From Pseudomonas panipatensis (GTDB taxonomy: Bacteria > Pseudomonadota > Gammaproteobacteria > Pseudomonadales > Pseudomonadaceae), in NCBI RefSeq assembly GCF_900099785.1, contig NZ_FNDS01000002.1:310001-374000 (forward strand): a stretch of DNA of 64,000 bases, given 5' to 3'. Made by a program: the position numbers and the translations under genes. Each line of letters opens with the position of its first letter. Positions within the stretch are counted from its first letter, which is position 1. Under the pieces are notes generated by a model that was given only the letters and a program-made list of their open reading frames with translations, had not been told where the DNA came from and did no database searches. Below are positions 9,100 to 17,409 of this stretch, one piece after another.

Positions 9100-10272
9100 T
9101 CAGGCCGGACTCAGGTCGAGCCGGCGGCGCAGGCGCTGCTTGGCGATCAGGTAGGCGACCAGCGGGTAGAGCAGCAGCTTGGCGCAGGCGTACAGGCCGG
9201 ACTCCGCCGGCGCCTGGCGCAGGAACTGGTCGAACAGACCGTGCAGGGTATGCGTCAGCGGTTCGGCGATGGCGATCAGGCGGGCAATCTCCGGCATCGC
9301 CAGGTCCGGCAGCAGCACCCCGGAATAGGTCTGCGCCACGCCGATCAGCAGGCCGATCAGCGAGTAGGCGCTGAAGCGGTTGGCGGTGAAGATGAACAGG
9401 ATCAACCCCAGGCTCTGCGCCGCGGCGACGTAGCAGAGGGTGATGGCCAGCATCCACAACACGCTGCCGTTGATCTTCGCGCCGTTGAGGGTCACCAGCA
9501 GAAACAGCTCGACCATCAGCAAGGTACTGAACATCAGCGTGTAGGGCGCCAGCTTGCCCAGCAGGCGCACGCCCAGCGCCTTGGCCCGCAGGATGTGCGG
9601 CGAGGAAGCGCGCAGTTCCGGCGCCTCGCGGGCCAGCACGTGCACGGTGGCGACGATCACGAAGAGTTGCAGCAGGTGCACGATGGCGGCGAACTGCTGG
9701 TAGTAGATGTAGTTGCCGCTGGCGTTGAACAGGCTTTCGTAGGCCACGCTGATGCTCGCCAGGCTCGGCAGGGGCTGGCCCATGCCGGCGGCCAGGCGTG
9801 GACGCAGGTCCTGGTTGAGGGCGCTGACCAGGCCGCCGAAGTCCTGGGTCGAGTAGTAGCCGGCGGAGTAGAACAGCGAGTTGTAGTAAAGCTCGGCCTT
9901 GGGCTGGCGCCCGGCGAGGGCGTCGGCCTCGAAATCCCGCGGGATGTAAAGGAGCGCGTAATCCGCGGCGCGGCGGAGGCGTTGCAGGCCCTCCTGCAAG
10001 CCACCGCCAAGGACCTCGACCTGGGCGTGGGAACCCGCATCGAGTTCGCGCACCACGCGCCGCGAGAGGCTGCTGTGATCGGCGTCGACCACCGCCACCG
10101 GCATGTCCAGCAGGGTCCCGGCCTGGTAGATGCCACTGATCAGGGTGAACAGCAGCAGCGGCCACAGCCAGCCGAGCCAGTGGATGGTCCAGCTGCGCAC
10201 GGCGAGGCGCGTCTCGGTGTTGAACGCCTGGGCGAAGCGCTGCAGGTTGCGCCTTACTGCTGCCAGTGCCAC
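9100..10272 (-). CDS. ABC-2 type transporter permease
   Basis: A 390-residue permease with the same plan as its downstream neighbour: an N-terminal helix (WLWPLLLFTLISGIYQ), a periplasmic domain to about residue 200 and a C-terminal helix cluster. The GTG start overlaps the end of the HlyD gene by 19 bp, so translation is probably coupled. The two permeases likely form a heterodimer that exports a substrate through the HlyD adaptor (inference). The ATPase must be encoded elsewhere, or the complex works differently. Confidence 0.9.
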   Translation of the reverse strand: MALAAVRRNLQRFAQAFNTETRLAVRSWTIHWLGWLWPLLLFTLISGIYQAGTLLDMPVAVVDADHSSLSRRVVRELDAGSHAQVEVLGGGLQEGLQRLRRAADYALLYIPRDFEADALAGRQPKAELYYNSLFYSAGYYSTQDFGGLVSALNQDLRPRLAAGMGQPLPSLASISVAYESLFNASGNYIYYQQFAAIVHLLQLFVIVATVHVLAREAPELRASSPHILRAKALGVRLLGKLAPYTLMFSTLLMVELFLLVTLNGAKINGSVLWMLAITLCYVAAAQSLGLILFIFTANRFSAYSLIGLLIGVAQTYSGVLLPDLAMPEIARLIAIAEPLTHTLHGLFDQFLRQAPAESGLYACAKLLLYPLVAYLIAKQRLRRRLDLSPA

Positions 10273-11225
10273 AGCGCGCTCATCCCCGGACGCAGGCCTT
10301 GCACCGGCTGCAGCGGATACAGCCGTACCTCGAAGGTCTTCAGGTCGAAATCGCCGGTGGCGCGAGTCGCGCGCTTGGTCGCGAAGTCACCGAGGGGCGC
10401 GATGTAGCGCACCTCGGCCTCGACCCTGGCATCGCCCAGCGCCGGCAGTTGCAGCGCCACCTTGTCGCCCTTGCGCACCTTGGCCAGGATGTCCTCGCGC
10501 AGGTTGAACACCAGGTAACTGTCGGACAGCCGCACCAGGGTCAGCAATGGACTGTAGGCGTTGATCAGCTCGCCCTCTTCCGCCGGAATGGGACCGACCT
10601 CGCCGTCCACCGGGGCCAGCACCCTGAGATCGTCGCTCTGCGCCTCCAGCTCGGCGAGCTGGGCATCGGCGCGGCGCACCGCGGCCGACAGCGCCTTGCG
10701 GGTTTCCTCTCGGTCGCCGCGATTTCCCTGGTCCAGATTGGCCTGGGCTTCGGCGACCTGGTTGCGCGCCACATCGTGGCCACGCCGCGACAGGTCGAGC
10801 TGGGACTGGGAGACGAAGCCGCGCGCGGCGAGTTCCTGGTTGCGCTGGTAATCGAGTTCGGCGTTGCGCAATTCGGCCTGGGCCTGCTGCAGACTGGCCT
10901 GCAAGGCGCGCAAGGTTTCCTCGCGGGTGCCATGCACGGACTCGTCGAGCTGCGCCTGGGCCTGGCTGCGCGCGGCGCGCAGGGAATCCAGCTGGGCCTG
11001 CAATTCCGGGCTGCTCAGGCTGATCAGCAGATCGCCCTTCTTCACCTCGTCGCCACGCCGCACGTGCAGGTGCTCGACCCGGCCCTTGGCCTTGGACGCG
11101 ACTATCACTTCGGTGGCGTCCGCCTCGCCCTGCAACAGCAGCGGCTGGGTGTGCAGCTGCAGGTACAGGGTAATGGCGACGATCACCAGGATCAGCAGGG
11201 GTGCGAACAGCTTCCAGCCCTTCAT
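10254..11225 (-). CDS. HlyD family membrane-fusion protein
   Basis: A 323-residue periplasmic adaptor with one N-terminal membrane anchor (residues about 8-26). A biotinyl-lipoyl half motif (GRVEHLHVRRGDEVKKGDLLISL) comes next, then a long alpha-helical hairpin rich in Gln, Ala and Leu (about 80-190). The second lipoyl half and beta-barrel (VLAPVDGEVGPIPAEEGELI) follow. It is the first gene of the operon with two ABC-2 permeases and would bridge them to an outer-membrane channel. No outer-membrane factor gene lies beside it. Confidence 0.92.
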   Translation of the reverse strand: MKGWKLFAPLLILVIVAITLYLQLHTQPLLLQGEADATEVIVASKAKGRVEHLHVRRGDEVKKGDLLISLSSPELQAQLDSLRAARSQAQAQLDESVHGTREETLRALQASLQQAQAELRNAELDYQRNQELAARGFVSQSQLDLSRRGHDVARNQVAEAQANLDQGNRGDREETRKALSAAVRRADAQLAELEAQSDDLRVLAPVDGEVGPIPAEEGELINAYSPLLTLVRLSDSYLVFNLREDILAKVRKGDKVALQLPALGDARVEAEVRYIAPLGDFATKRATRATGDFDLKTFEVRLYPLQPVQGLRPGMSALWHWQQ

Positions 11226-11312
11226 CGTGCGGGTCTTCCCTCGGCGGCGCGATCCGCCGATGGTAGTGCATCCGCCAGTCGCTGGGGGCCGCCGCAGGCG
11301 ATTAGGGAGATT

Positions 11313-11789
11313 TCAGCGCTCGTCGTCGGACGCCTGGCCGATCTCCCCGCCCTTGCTCGTCGGCGGCGACGGGAAGCGCGACGACGCATAGCGCACCACC
11401 AGGATCGCCAGGGCCAGCAGCAGCAGCGCCACCGAGACCAGGATGATGCCGTCGTCCGGCGTATGGTTGTGCTGGATGTCGGCGATCATCAGGCGGGTCA
11501 GCGCGGTCATCGCCACATAGATGAGGAAGCGCACCGGCATGTGGTTGGTCTTGAAGTAGATACCGACCATCGCACCCAGTTCGAGGTAGATGAACAGCAG
11601 CAGGATGTCGTCGATGCTGGCATGCCCCTTGGCCACCATGTCGACGAAGGATACCGCCGCCGACCAGAACACCGTGGCGCCGATGGCGAACAGCGCCAGG
11701 TAGTGGAAGGCCTCGACCAGCAGGTTGCCGAGCGACTCGGCGACCCCGTGCATTTGCTGCCGCAGGCGTTCGGCCCAATCCAGTTTCAT
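11313..11789 (-). CDS. PsiE family phosphate-starvation-inducible membrane protein
   Basis: A 158-residue protein with four predicted membrane helices and the PsiE signature region DILLLFIYLELGAMVGIYFKT followed by MPVRFLIYVAMTALTRLMI. E. coli psiE is induced by phosphate starvation; its biochemical role is unknown. The ATG at 11789 was chosen over an upstream start because AAGGGAG lies about ten bases before it and the protein then matches family length. It is separated by 87 bp from the HlyD gene. Confidence 0.85.
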   Translation of the reverse strand: MKLDWAERLRQQMHGVAESLGNLLVEAFHYLALFAIGATVFWSAAVSFVDMVAKGHASIDDILLLFIYLELGAMVGIYFKTNHMPVRFLIYVAMTALTRLMIADIQHNHTPDDGIILVSVALLLLALAILVVRYASSRFPSPPTSKGGEIGQASDDER

Positions 11790-11959
11790 TCGTCGTATCT
11801 CCCTTGCTTTCGGCGATTGTTGGCGTGGTACGTGCAAGTCACACGCCATTGACCCTCGACACGCATAGCGCGCCGAGGCTGCGGCAATATGACCGCGAAC
11901 TTTTGCAGACGCCCTCCAGTCCATGAAGGGTCACGCCATGCCCCAGGCAAGGATCGAAT

Positions 11960-12238
11960 ATGAACAGCCCCTTCCAGGTACTCAGCGACGAATTCCAGGA
12001 CCGCTACCGGGTCAACTTCAGCCTCGAACGGCCGGACGGCAGCATCGTCCTGACCCTCTCCAGCGACAGCGGCGTGGTCGCCAAGCGGCTGATCCGCGCC
12101 GGCCAGCTACAAGACCCGGAGCAGCTGCAGCGGCTGATCCAGAGCATCCGCTTCGGCATCGCCATCGAAGAGGGCGACAGCGCCCCGCGCCTGCTGGCGG
12201 ACATGACCGAAGGCCGCGGACTGCCGATAGCCTCCTGA
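11960..12238 (+). CDS. DUF3509 domain protein
   Basis: A 92-residue cytosolic protein. The pattern FSLERPDGSIVLTLSSDSG, then RLIRAGQLQDPEQLQRLIQSIRF, matches DUF3509, a small family found mainly in Pseudomonas with no known function. There is no signal peptide or membrane segment. It is divergent from the psiE-like gene and upstream of yebG. Confidence 0.8.
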   Translation: MNSPFQVLSDEFQDRYRVNFSLERPDGSIVLTLSSDSGVVAKRLIRAGQLQDPEQLQRLIQSIRFGIAIEEGDSAPRLLADMTEGRGLPIAS

Positions 12239-12270
12239 ACACCTGGCGCCACGGACGCCAGCGGCAAGCA

Positions 12271-12298
12271 CAGCGCCCCAGCATGGTGCGGGGCGCTG
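12271..12298 (+). terminator. Hairpin downstream of the DUF3509 gene
   Basis: CAGCGCCCC at 12271-12279 pairs perfectly with GGGGCGCTG at 12290-12298 across a 10-base loop, 33 bp after the DUF3509 stop. There is no run of T after it, so it is a weak or Rho-assisted terminator candidate. Confidence 0.45.
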
Positions 12299-12440
12299 GC
12301 CGATCAGGCATCGCGCCACAGCCGCCATCGCACACACCCCGTTGCGCAACGCCAGCGCCCGGTCAACCGGGCGGCACTATCATTGCGCCAGCCGTGCGCA
12401 AAAGGCACGCATCAACGGAGTAGCCGGGACGAATTCGATA

Positions 12441-12456
12441 CTGTATAAATAGCCAG
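12441..12456 (+). promoter_or_regulatory. LexA (SOS) box upstream of yebG
   Basis: The 16-mer CTGTATAAATAGCCAG fits the CTG-N10-CAG LexA consensus with an A/T-rich centre. It lies 43 bp before the yebG start codon. yebG is a known SOS gene in E. coli, which supports the call. Confidence 0.85.
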
Positions 12457-12498
12457 TACTTTCAATTCCCCCCAGACTAGAAGGCATAGAGGTGATGA

Positions 12499-12759
12499 AT
12501 GGCCGTCGAAGTGGTGTACCGCAGCAGCCGCGATCCGGAGCGCCTGTTCATGGATAAGGCAGAAGCCGACCGGCACGACAAGATGCTCGAACTGGCGGAG
12601 ACGCTGGCCGATGTCCTGCAGAAGGCGGTGCCCTCGCTGAACGAAACCCAGGTCGAGGAAATCGGCATCTTCATGGCGAAGAACCGCGACGCCTTCGCCC
12701 GCGCCTTCAAGAACCAGCCGGAAGCCCTCGGCGAACTCTTCGCCACGCCCGACGCCTGA
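12499..12759 (+). CDS. yebG: YebG family DNA-damage-inducible protein
   Basis: An 86-residue protein matching YebG almost end to end: MAVEVVYRSSRDPERLFMDKAEADRHDKMLELAE at the N-terminus and EEIGIFMAKNRDAFARAFK in the C-terminal half. YebG is a small SOS protein of unclear biochemical role. The LexA box at 12441-12456 shows that regulation is conserved here. An intrinsic terminator follows 11 bp after the stop. Confidence 0.93.
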   Translation: MAVEVVYRSSRDPERLFMDKAEADRHDKMLELAETLADVLQKAVPSLNETQVEEIGIFMAKNRDAFARAFKNQPEALGELFATPDA

Positions 12760-12770
12760 CCCTCCCCCCG

Positions 12771-12801
12771 AGCCCCGGACAGCCCATCCGGGGCTTTCGT
12801 T
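12771..12801 (+). terminator. Intrinsic terminator after yebG
   Basis: AGCCCCGGA (12771-12779) pairs perfectly with TCCGGGGCT (12787-12795) across a 7-base loop, followed by TTCGTTTGT. It lies just after yebG and ahead of the convergent E2 gene. Confidence 0.85.
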
Positions 12802-12811
12802 TGTCCAGGCG

Positions 12812-13927
12812 TCAGCCCGAGGGCGCCTCCAGCGCCTCCACCAGCGCCTGGAGGAATCGCGCCGCTTCGCCGCCGGTGACCACGCGATGGTCGAAGGTCA
12901 GCGACAACGGCAGCATCGGATGGATTTCCACCCGGCCCTGCCAGGCCACCGGTTCGTCGCGGATACCGCCGGCACCGAGGATCGCCACCTGCGGCGGCAG
13001 CACCACCGGGCTGGCATAGCGGCCGAACAGGGTGCCGAAATTAGACAGGGTAAGGGTCGCGCCGAGCATTTCCTGCGGCGGGATGGAGCGCGCCTGCACG
13101 TCCGCGCGCAGGCGCGCCACGCCTTCGCGCAAGTCCTCGGCGCTGCGCTGGCCGACATTGCGCAACACCGGGACGAAGAGGCCATCGGGGGTGTCCACGG
13201 CGATGCCCAGGTCGAGCTGCGCATGCCGGCGGACGGCCAGGGCGTTGCCATCGAACCAGCTGTTCAGCACGGGTTCCACGCGACACGCATGGGCGATGGC
13301 CTGGGCCAGGCGGATCAAGGGATCGCGGGCCGCGCCCCAGCGCTGCAGGTCGGCATCGCCATGGAGGGTCACCGGCACCACTTCGGCGTGCGCGCGCGCC
13401 ATGTTGAGCGCCATGCTGCGCCGCACCCCGCGCAGGCGTTCGCCGCCAAAACGCTCGCGGGCACTCTCGGCCGCGGCTTCCACGTCGGCGCGCGTGATCA
13501 GGCCCGCCGCCCCACTGCCACTGAGCGCGCCCAGTTCCACGCCGAGCTGCCGAGCCAACTGGCGCACCGCCGGCGTGGCGCGCGGCGCCAGGTGCTCACG
13601 GGTGGAGGGTGCCGCGCCGATGAAGAAAACATCGTGTCGCGCCGCTTCGCCGCCACCCTCCAGGCGCCCGACCACGGTTCCGGCATCGCTGCTCTCGCCC
13701 TCGAAGCCAACCAGCGGTTCACCGACATGCAGGACATCGCCTTCGGCACCGAACAGTTTTTCCACGACGCCCGCGTAGGGCGCCGGGATTTCCACCAGGG
13801 CCTTGGCGGTCTCCACCGACACCAGCGGCTGGTCAGCCTCGACGCGCTGTCCCTGGCTGACATGCCAGTGGGCGATCTCGGCCTCCTGCAGCCCTTCGCC
13901 GAGGTCGGGCAGCTTGAAGTGCTTCAT
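12812..13927 (-). CDS. 2-oxoacid dehydrogenase complex E2 (dihydrolipoyl acyltransferase)
   Basis: A 371-residue E2. It has an N-terminal lipoyl domain with the lipoylated Lys near residue 42 (VETAKALVEIP), then a peripheral-subunit-binding domain near 115-150 (ATPAVRQLARQLGVELGALSG). The catalytic acyltransferase domain follows. The usual active-site HxxxDG motif reads HRVVTGG (His 347), so Thr replaces the Asp. The second ATG (13927) is preferred because GGAG lies seven bases before it. It is last in the E1 alpha-E1 beta-E2 series. With leucine dehydrogenase upstream, a branched-chain 2-oxoacid substrate is likely (inference). Confidence 0.9.
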   Translation of the reverse strand: MKHFKLPDLGEGLQEAEIAHWHVSQGQRVEADQPLVSVETAKALVEIPAPYAGVVEKLFGAEGDVLHVGEPLVGFEGESSDAGTVVGRLEGGGEAARHDVFFIGAAPSTREHLAPRATPAVRQLARQLGVELGALSGSGAAGLITRADVEAAAESARERFGGERLRGVRRSMALNMARAHAEVVPVTLHGDADLQRWGAARDPLIRLAQAIAHACRVEPVLNSWFDGNALAVRRHAQLDLGIAVDTPDGLFVPVLRNVGQRSAEDLREGVARLRADVQARSIPPQEMLGATLTLSNFGTLFGRYASPVVLPPQVAILGAGGIRDEPVAWQGRVEIHPMLPLSLTFDHRVVTGGEAARFLQALVEALEAPSG

Positions 13928-14004
13928 AGGCATTCTCCGACGGCATCTGTCTGTTCATCGCGGTGGCCGCGCACAACCACCCGGCACCGACGCGCACCCC
14001 ACCC

Positions 14005-15012
14005 TCAGGCATAGCTGAGCACTCCCTCGCAGGCTGCCAGAATGTCCGCCACGCTCGGCAGGTACAGGGTTTCCAGGCGGTACAGCGGCGGCGGGATGTC
14101 CGGCGCGGTGACGCGCTGGATCGGCGCCTGCAGGTCGAGCAACGCGCGCTCGTAAAGGCTGGCGGCGATCTCCGCGCCCAGGCCGCCGCTCTTCGGCGCC
14201 TCGTGGACGATGACGCAGCGCCCGGTCTTGCGCACCGAGGCTTCCAGGGTGTCCAGGTCGAGCGGCTTGAGGCTGGCGACGTCGATGACCTCCGCCTGCA
14301 CGCCGCGCTCGCCCAGGACATCGGCTGCCTGCAGCGTCTCGTGGACACTGGCGCCCCAACTGACCAAGGTCAGATCGCCGCCTTCGCGCAGGGTGAAACA
14401 GCTGTCCAGCGGCAGGCGCCGGCCATCGTCCAGCAAGGGTTGCGGATTCATCCGGTAGAGCCGCGTCGGCTCCAGGAAAATCACCGGGTCGGGGTCGTCG
14501 ATGGCCGCCAGCAGCAGGCCATAGGCCCGCGCCGGCGAGGAAGGCACCAGCACGCGAATGCCGGGGATATGCGCGAACATCGCTTCAGTGGCTTCGCTGT
14601 GATGTTCCGGCGCGCGGATACCGGCGCCCATCGGCGTGCGCAGCACCAGCGGGCAGCTCAGCCGGCCACGGGTGCGATTGCGCAGGCGGCTGGCGTGGGA
14701 CACCAGTTGCTCCATGGCCGCGTAGATGAAGCCCATGAACTGGATTTCCATCACCGGCTTGAGGCCCTGGGCGGCCATGCCGATGCTCAGTCCGGCGATC
14801 ATGTTCTCCGCCAGCGGCGTATCCAGCACGCGCTTGAAGCCGAAAGCGTCGCGCAGGCCGAGGGTGGCGCGGAACACCCCGCCGTTGACGCCGACGTCCT
14901 CGCCCAGCACCACCACGTCCGGGTCCTCGGCCATGGCCCGGTGCAACGCCAGGTTGACCGCTTCGAGCAGGGTCAGCGAACGCGGCTCGGGGTTGCGTTG
15001 CGGATCAGCCAT
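14005..15012 (-). CDS. 2-oxoacid dehydrogenase E1 component, beta subunit
   Basis: A 335-residue E1 beta subunit. The N-terminal transketolase-like pyrimidine domain carries VVVLGEDVGVNGGVFRAT and the TPP-contacting TPLAENMIAGLSIGMA. The C-terminal transketolase domain carries EVIDVASLKPLDLDTL. With the alpha subunit it forms the thiamine diphosphate-dependent decarboxylase of a 2-oxoacid dehydrogenase. Its start overlaps the alpha-subunit stop by 8 bp, so the two are probably translationally coupled. Confidence 0.93.
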   Translation of the reverse strand: MADPQRNPEPRSLTLLEAVNLALHRAMAEDPDVVVLGEDVGVNGGVFRATLGLRDAFGFKRVLDTPLAENMIAGLSIGMAAQGLKPVMEIQFMGFIYAAMEQLVSHASRLRNRTRGRLSCPLVLRTPMGAGIRAPEHHSEATEAMFAHIPGIRVLVPSSPARAYGLLLAAIDDPDPVIFLEPTRLYRMNPQPLLDDGRRLPLDSCFTLREGGDLTLVSWGASVHETLQAADVLGERGVQAEVIDVASLKPLDLDTLEASVRKTGRCVIVHEAPKSGGLGAEIAASLYERALLDLQAPIQRVTAPDIPPPLYRLETLYLPSVADILAACEGVLSYA

Positions 15013-16132
15013 CGTGCCTCCCTCCCGGCTGCGCGGGGTTCGCCGCGAGCGCGGCCTGGCGCCGCGCCAGGCGCTCGGCGAGCATCTCGCGCTGCTCCGC
15101 CAGGGCCGCCGGCCAGCGCGCGTAGAGCGAGTCGAAGAGCGCCTGCGGGCCTTGCGCCGCAGTCGCCTCGAAGCGCTCCACCGCCTGTTGCACCAAGCCC
15201 TGGCATTCGCCGACCAGCGCCTGCTCGCAGCTCTCGTTCCACACGCCGAGCGCCGCCAGGTAGGCCTGCAGGCGCTTGACCGGCTCCTCGCGCCAGGCCT
15301 GGTTGACCTCCTCGGCGGAGCGATAGCGACTGGCGTCGTCGGCGGTGGTGTGATCGCACAGGCGGTAGCTCAAGCACTCCAGCAGCAGCGGCCCCTTGCC
15401 GTGGCGGGCGCGTTCGAGGGCCTGGCGCACGCGCTCGTAGACCGCCAGCACATCGTTGCCGTCCACCTGCTCGCCGGCGATGCCGGCGCCCAGCGCCTTC
15501 TGCGCCAGGGTCGGCGCGGCGCACTGGATGCGCCGTGGCACCGAGATCGCCCACTGGTTGTTGTTGACCACGAAGACCACCGGCAACTGCCAGGCGCCAG
15601 CGACATTCAGGGCTTCGAAGAAATCGCCCTTGCTGGTGGCGCCGTCTCCACAGGTCGTCACCACGGCGCGGTGCTCGCCACGAATCTTCATCGCCGTGGC
15701 CACGCCACAGGCATGCAGGGCCTGGGTGGCGATGGGCACGCAGATGGGGAAATCCTCGGCGCAGGCCGGATCGACATAGGCACTGCCGCGCTCGTCGCCG
15801 CCCCAGTAGAGAAGGATTTCCTCCATGCGCACGCCACGCAGCAACTGCACGGCGGTGTCGCGGTAGTAAGGCACCAGCACGTCGTCGCCGTGCATGGCGC
15901 AGCCGACGCCCACGCCGATGGCCTCCTGGCCGAGGGTCGGCGCGTAGGTGCCGATCCGCCCGGTACGCTGCAAGGCCACGGCTTTCTGGTCGAACAGGCG
16001 GGTCAGCACCATCTGCCGGTAGAGTCGGGTCAACAGGCGCCGGTCATCGGCCCAGGCCGGCGGGTCGCCGACCAGTTGGCCGTCGGGCGCCAGGTAGCGC
16101 GTGTAGGGAAGGCTGGATGCGTTCGGCGCCAT
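15005..16132 (-). CDS. 2-oxoacid dehydrogenase E1 component, alpha subunit
   Basis: A 375-residue E1 alpha subunit. The TPP/Mg motif starts at GDG (162-164, CGDGATSKGDFFEALN) and ends at the Asn run near 190-192 (VVFVVNNNQ). RTGRIGTYAPTLGQEA near 57 is the conserved E1 alpha entry segment. A GGAGGA ribosome site precedes the ATG. It is 90 bp downstream of leucine dehydrogenase and overlaps the beta gene. No E3 gene is present, so a dihydrolipoamide dehydrogenase must come from elsewhere. Confidence 0.93.
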   Translation of the reverse strand: MAPNASSLPYTRYLAPDGQLVGDPPAWADDRRLLTRLYRQMVLTRLFDQKAVALQRTGRIGTYAPTLGQEAIGVGVGCAMHGDDVLVPYYRDTAVQLLRGVRMEEILLYWGGDERGSAYVDPACAEDFPICVPIATQALHACGVATAMKIRGEHRAVVTTCGDGATSKGDFFEALNVAGAWQLPVVFVVNNNQWAISVPRRIQCAAPTLAQKALGAGIAGEQVDGNDVLAVYERVRQALERARHGKGPLLLECLSYRLCDHTTADDASRYRSAEEVNQAWREEPVKRLQAYLAALGVWNESCEQALVGECQGLVQQAVERFEATAAQGPQALFDSLYARWPAALAEQREMLAERLARRQAALAANPAQPGGRHDG

Positions 16133-16222
16133 GACCGTCCTCCGTTTCCCACCGGGTAGGTGGAGCGCTTGTCGGGCCGCCGCGGGTAGCGGCGGCGGCG
16201 CGGTCTCGGCTCGCCCGCGCCG

Positions 16223-17242
16223 CTAGCCGTAGAGAATGCGTTCGGCGATCAGGTCGGCGACCCGCGCGGGCGAGCGGTGTTCGGCCTGGGCGTGGGCGTA
16301 GACCTCGGTCAGACGGTTGCCGATCTGCGCCAGGTGCGCGGTGATCGCCGGCAGGTCCTCGCCCTGATGCTGCAGGGAGACGAAGATCAGGCCACCGGAA
16401 TTGATCACGTAATCGGGCGCGTAAAGGATGCCGCGCGCCTCCAGCTCATCGGCGACATCGGGATGCGCCAGTTGATTGTTGGCCGCGCCGGCCACCGCCG
16501 CGCAGCGTAGCTGGGCCACTATCTGCGAAGTCAGCACGCCGCCCAGGCCGCAGGGCGCGAGTATGTCGCAGGGGGTGGTGAGCAGTGCCTCGTTGGCGAT
16601 CGGCTGGGCGCCCAGTTGCTCCACCGCCAGTTGCACCTTGCCGGTGTCGAGGTCGCTGACCAGCAGCTCGGCGCCCGCCGCCGCCAGTTGCTCGGCCAGG
16701 GCGTAGCCGACGTGACCGAGACCCTGCACGGCGATGCGCAGACCCTCCAGATCATCGCTGCCCAGGCGCGCCTGGGCGCTGGCGCGAATGCCGGCGAACA
16801 CGCCCATGGCGGTGTGCGGCGACGGATCGCCGCCGCTGGTGGTGCTGGTGACATGGCGGGTGTGCTGGGCGATGCAGTCCATGTCGGTGCTCGACGTGCC
16901 GCTGTCCACCGCAGTGACATAGGCGCCGCCCAGCGAATCGATGAATCGCCCGAAGGCCTCGAACAGCGCGCCCCGGTTATCCACATGCGGCGCGCGGACG
17001 ATCACCGCCTTGCCGCCGCCCTGCCGCAGGCCGGCCAGCGCGGCCTTGTAGCTCATGCCCTGGGCCAGGCGCGCGACGTCGCGCAGCGCGGCGTCATCGT
17101 CCGCGTAAGGCAGATAGCGACAGCCCCCCAGGGCTGGCCCGAGCCGGGAGCTGTGAATGGCGATGATCGCCTTGAGTCCCGTGGCCGGGTCCTGGGCGAG
17201 GTGCAACGACTCGAGCCGGGTGGCTTCCATGATGTCGAACAC
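16223..17242 (-). CDS. ldh: Leucine dehydrogenase (Glu/Leu/Phe/Val dehydrogenase family)
   Basis: A 339-residue NAD-dependent amino-acid dehydrogenase that oxidatively deaminates leucine and other branched-chain amino acids to 2-oxoacids. The catalytic core is GMSYKAALAGLRQGGGKAVIV, with Lys 66 and Lys 78 at the substrate and catalytic positions. The Rossmann fold starts at VQGLGHVGYALAEQL. It lacks the longer lid of glutamate dehydrogenases. The GTG start has GGGAG seven bases upstream. Its oxoacid products are the natural substrates of the E1/E2 genes that follow, so the four genes look like one catabolic operon. Confidence 0.92.
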   Translation of the reverse strand: MFDIMEATRLESLHLAQDPATGLKAIIAIHSSRLGPALGGCRYLPYADDDAALRDVARLAQGMSYKAALAGLRQGGGKAVIVRAPHVDNRGALFEAFGRFIDSLGGAYVTAVDSGTSSTDMDCIAQHTRHVTSTTSGGDPSPHTAMGVFAGIRASAQARLGSDDLEGLRIAVQGLGHVGYALAEQLAAAGAELLVSDLDTGKVQLAVEQLGAQPIANEALLTTPCDILAPCGLGGVLTSQIVAQLRCAAVAGAANNQLAHPDVADELEARGILYAPDYVINSGGLIFVSLQHQGEDLPAITAHLAQIGNRLTEVYAHAQAEHRSPARVADLIAERILYG

Positions 17243-17374
17243 GGCGGCGCTCCCATGCTGATGCGGGCAGGCCCGGCGAACGGCGGGCAGCGTGAACGGG
17301 CTCCCTCAGTATAGGCAGTGGCCGGGGGGCCAGCGCTGGCGCCGACGACCGAGGAACTGGACGTTTGCCACGCG

Positions 17375-17400
17375 CAGTGGTTAAAAGGTTCTATCCACTG
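17375..17400 (+). promoter_or_regulatory. Inverted repeat next to the sirB1 ribosome site
   Basis: CAGTGG (17375-17380) and CCACTG (17395-17400) form a 6-bp perfect repeat with a 14-base A/T-rich loop. It ends nine bases before the ATG at 17410, beside the GGAG ribosome site. If folded in mRNA it could limit access to that site. Confidence 0.35.
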
Positions 17401-17409
17401 GAGATCGCC

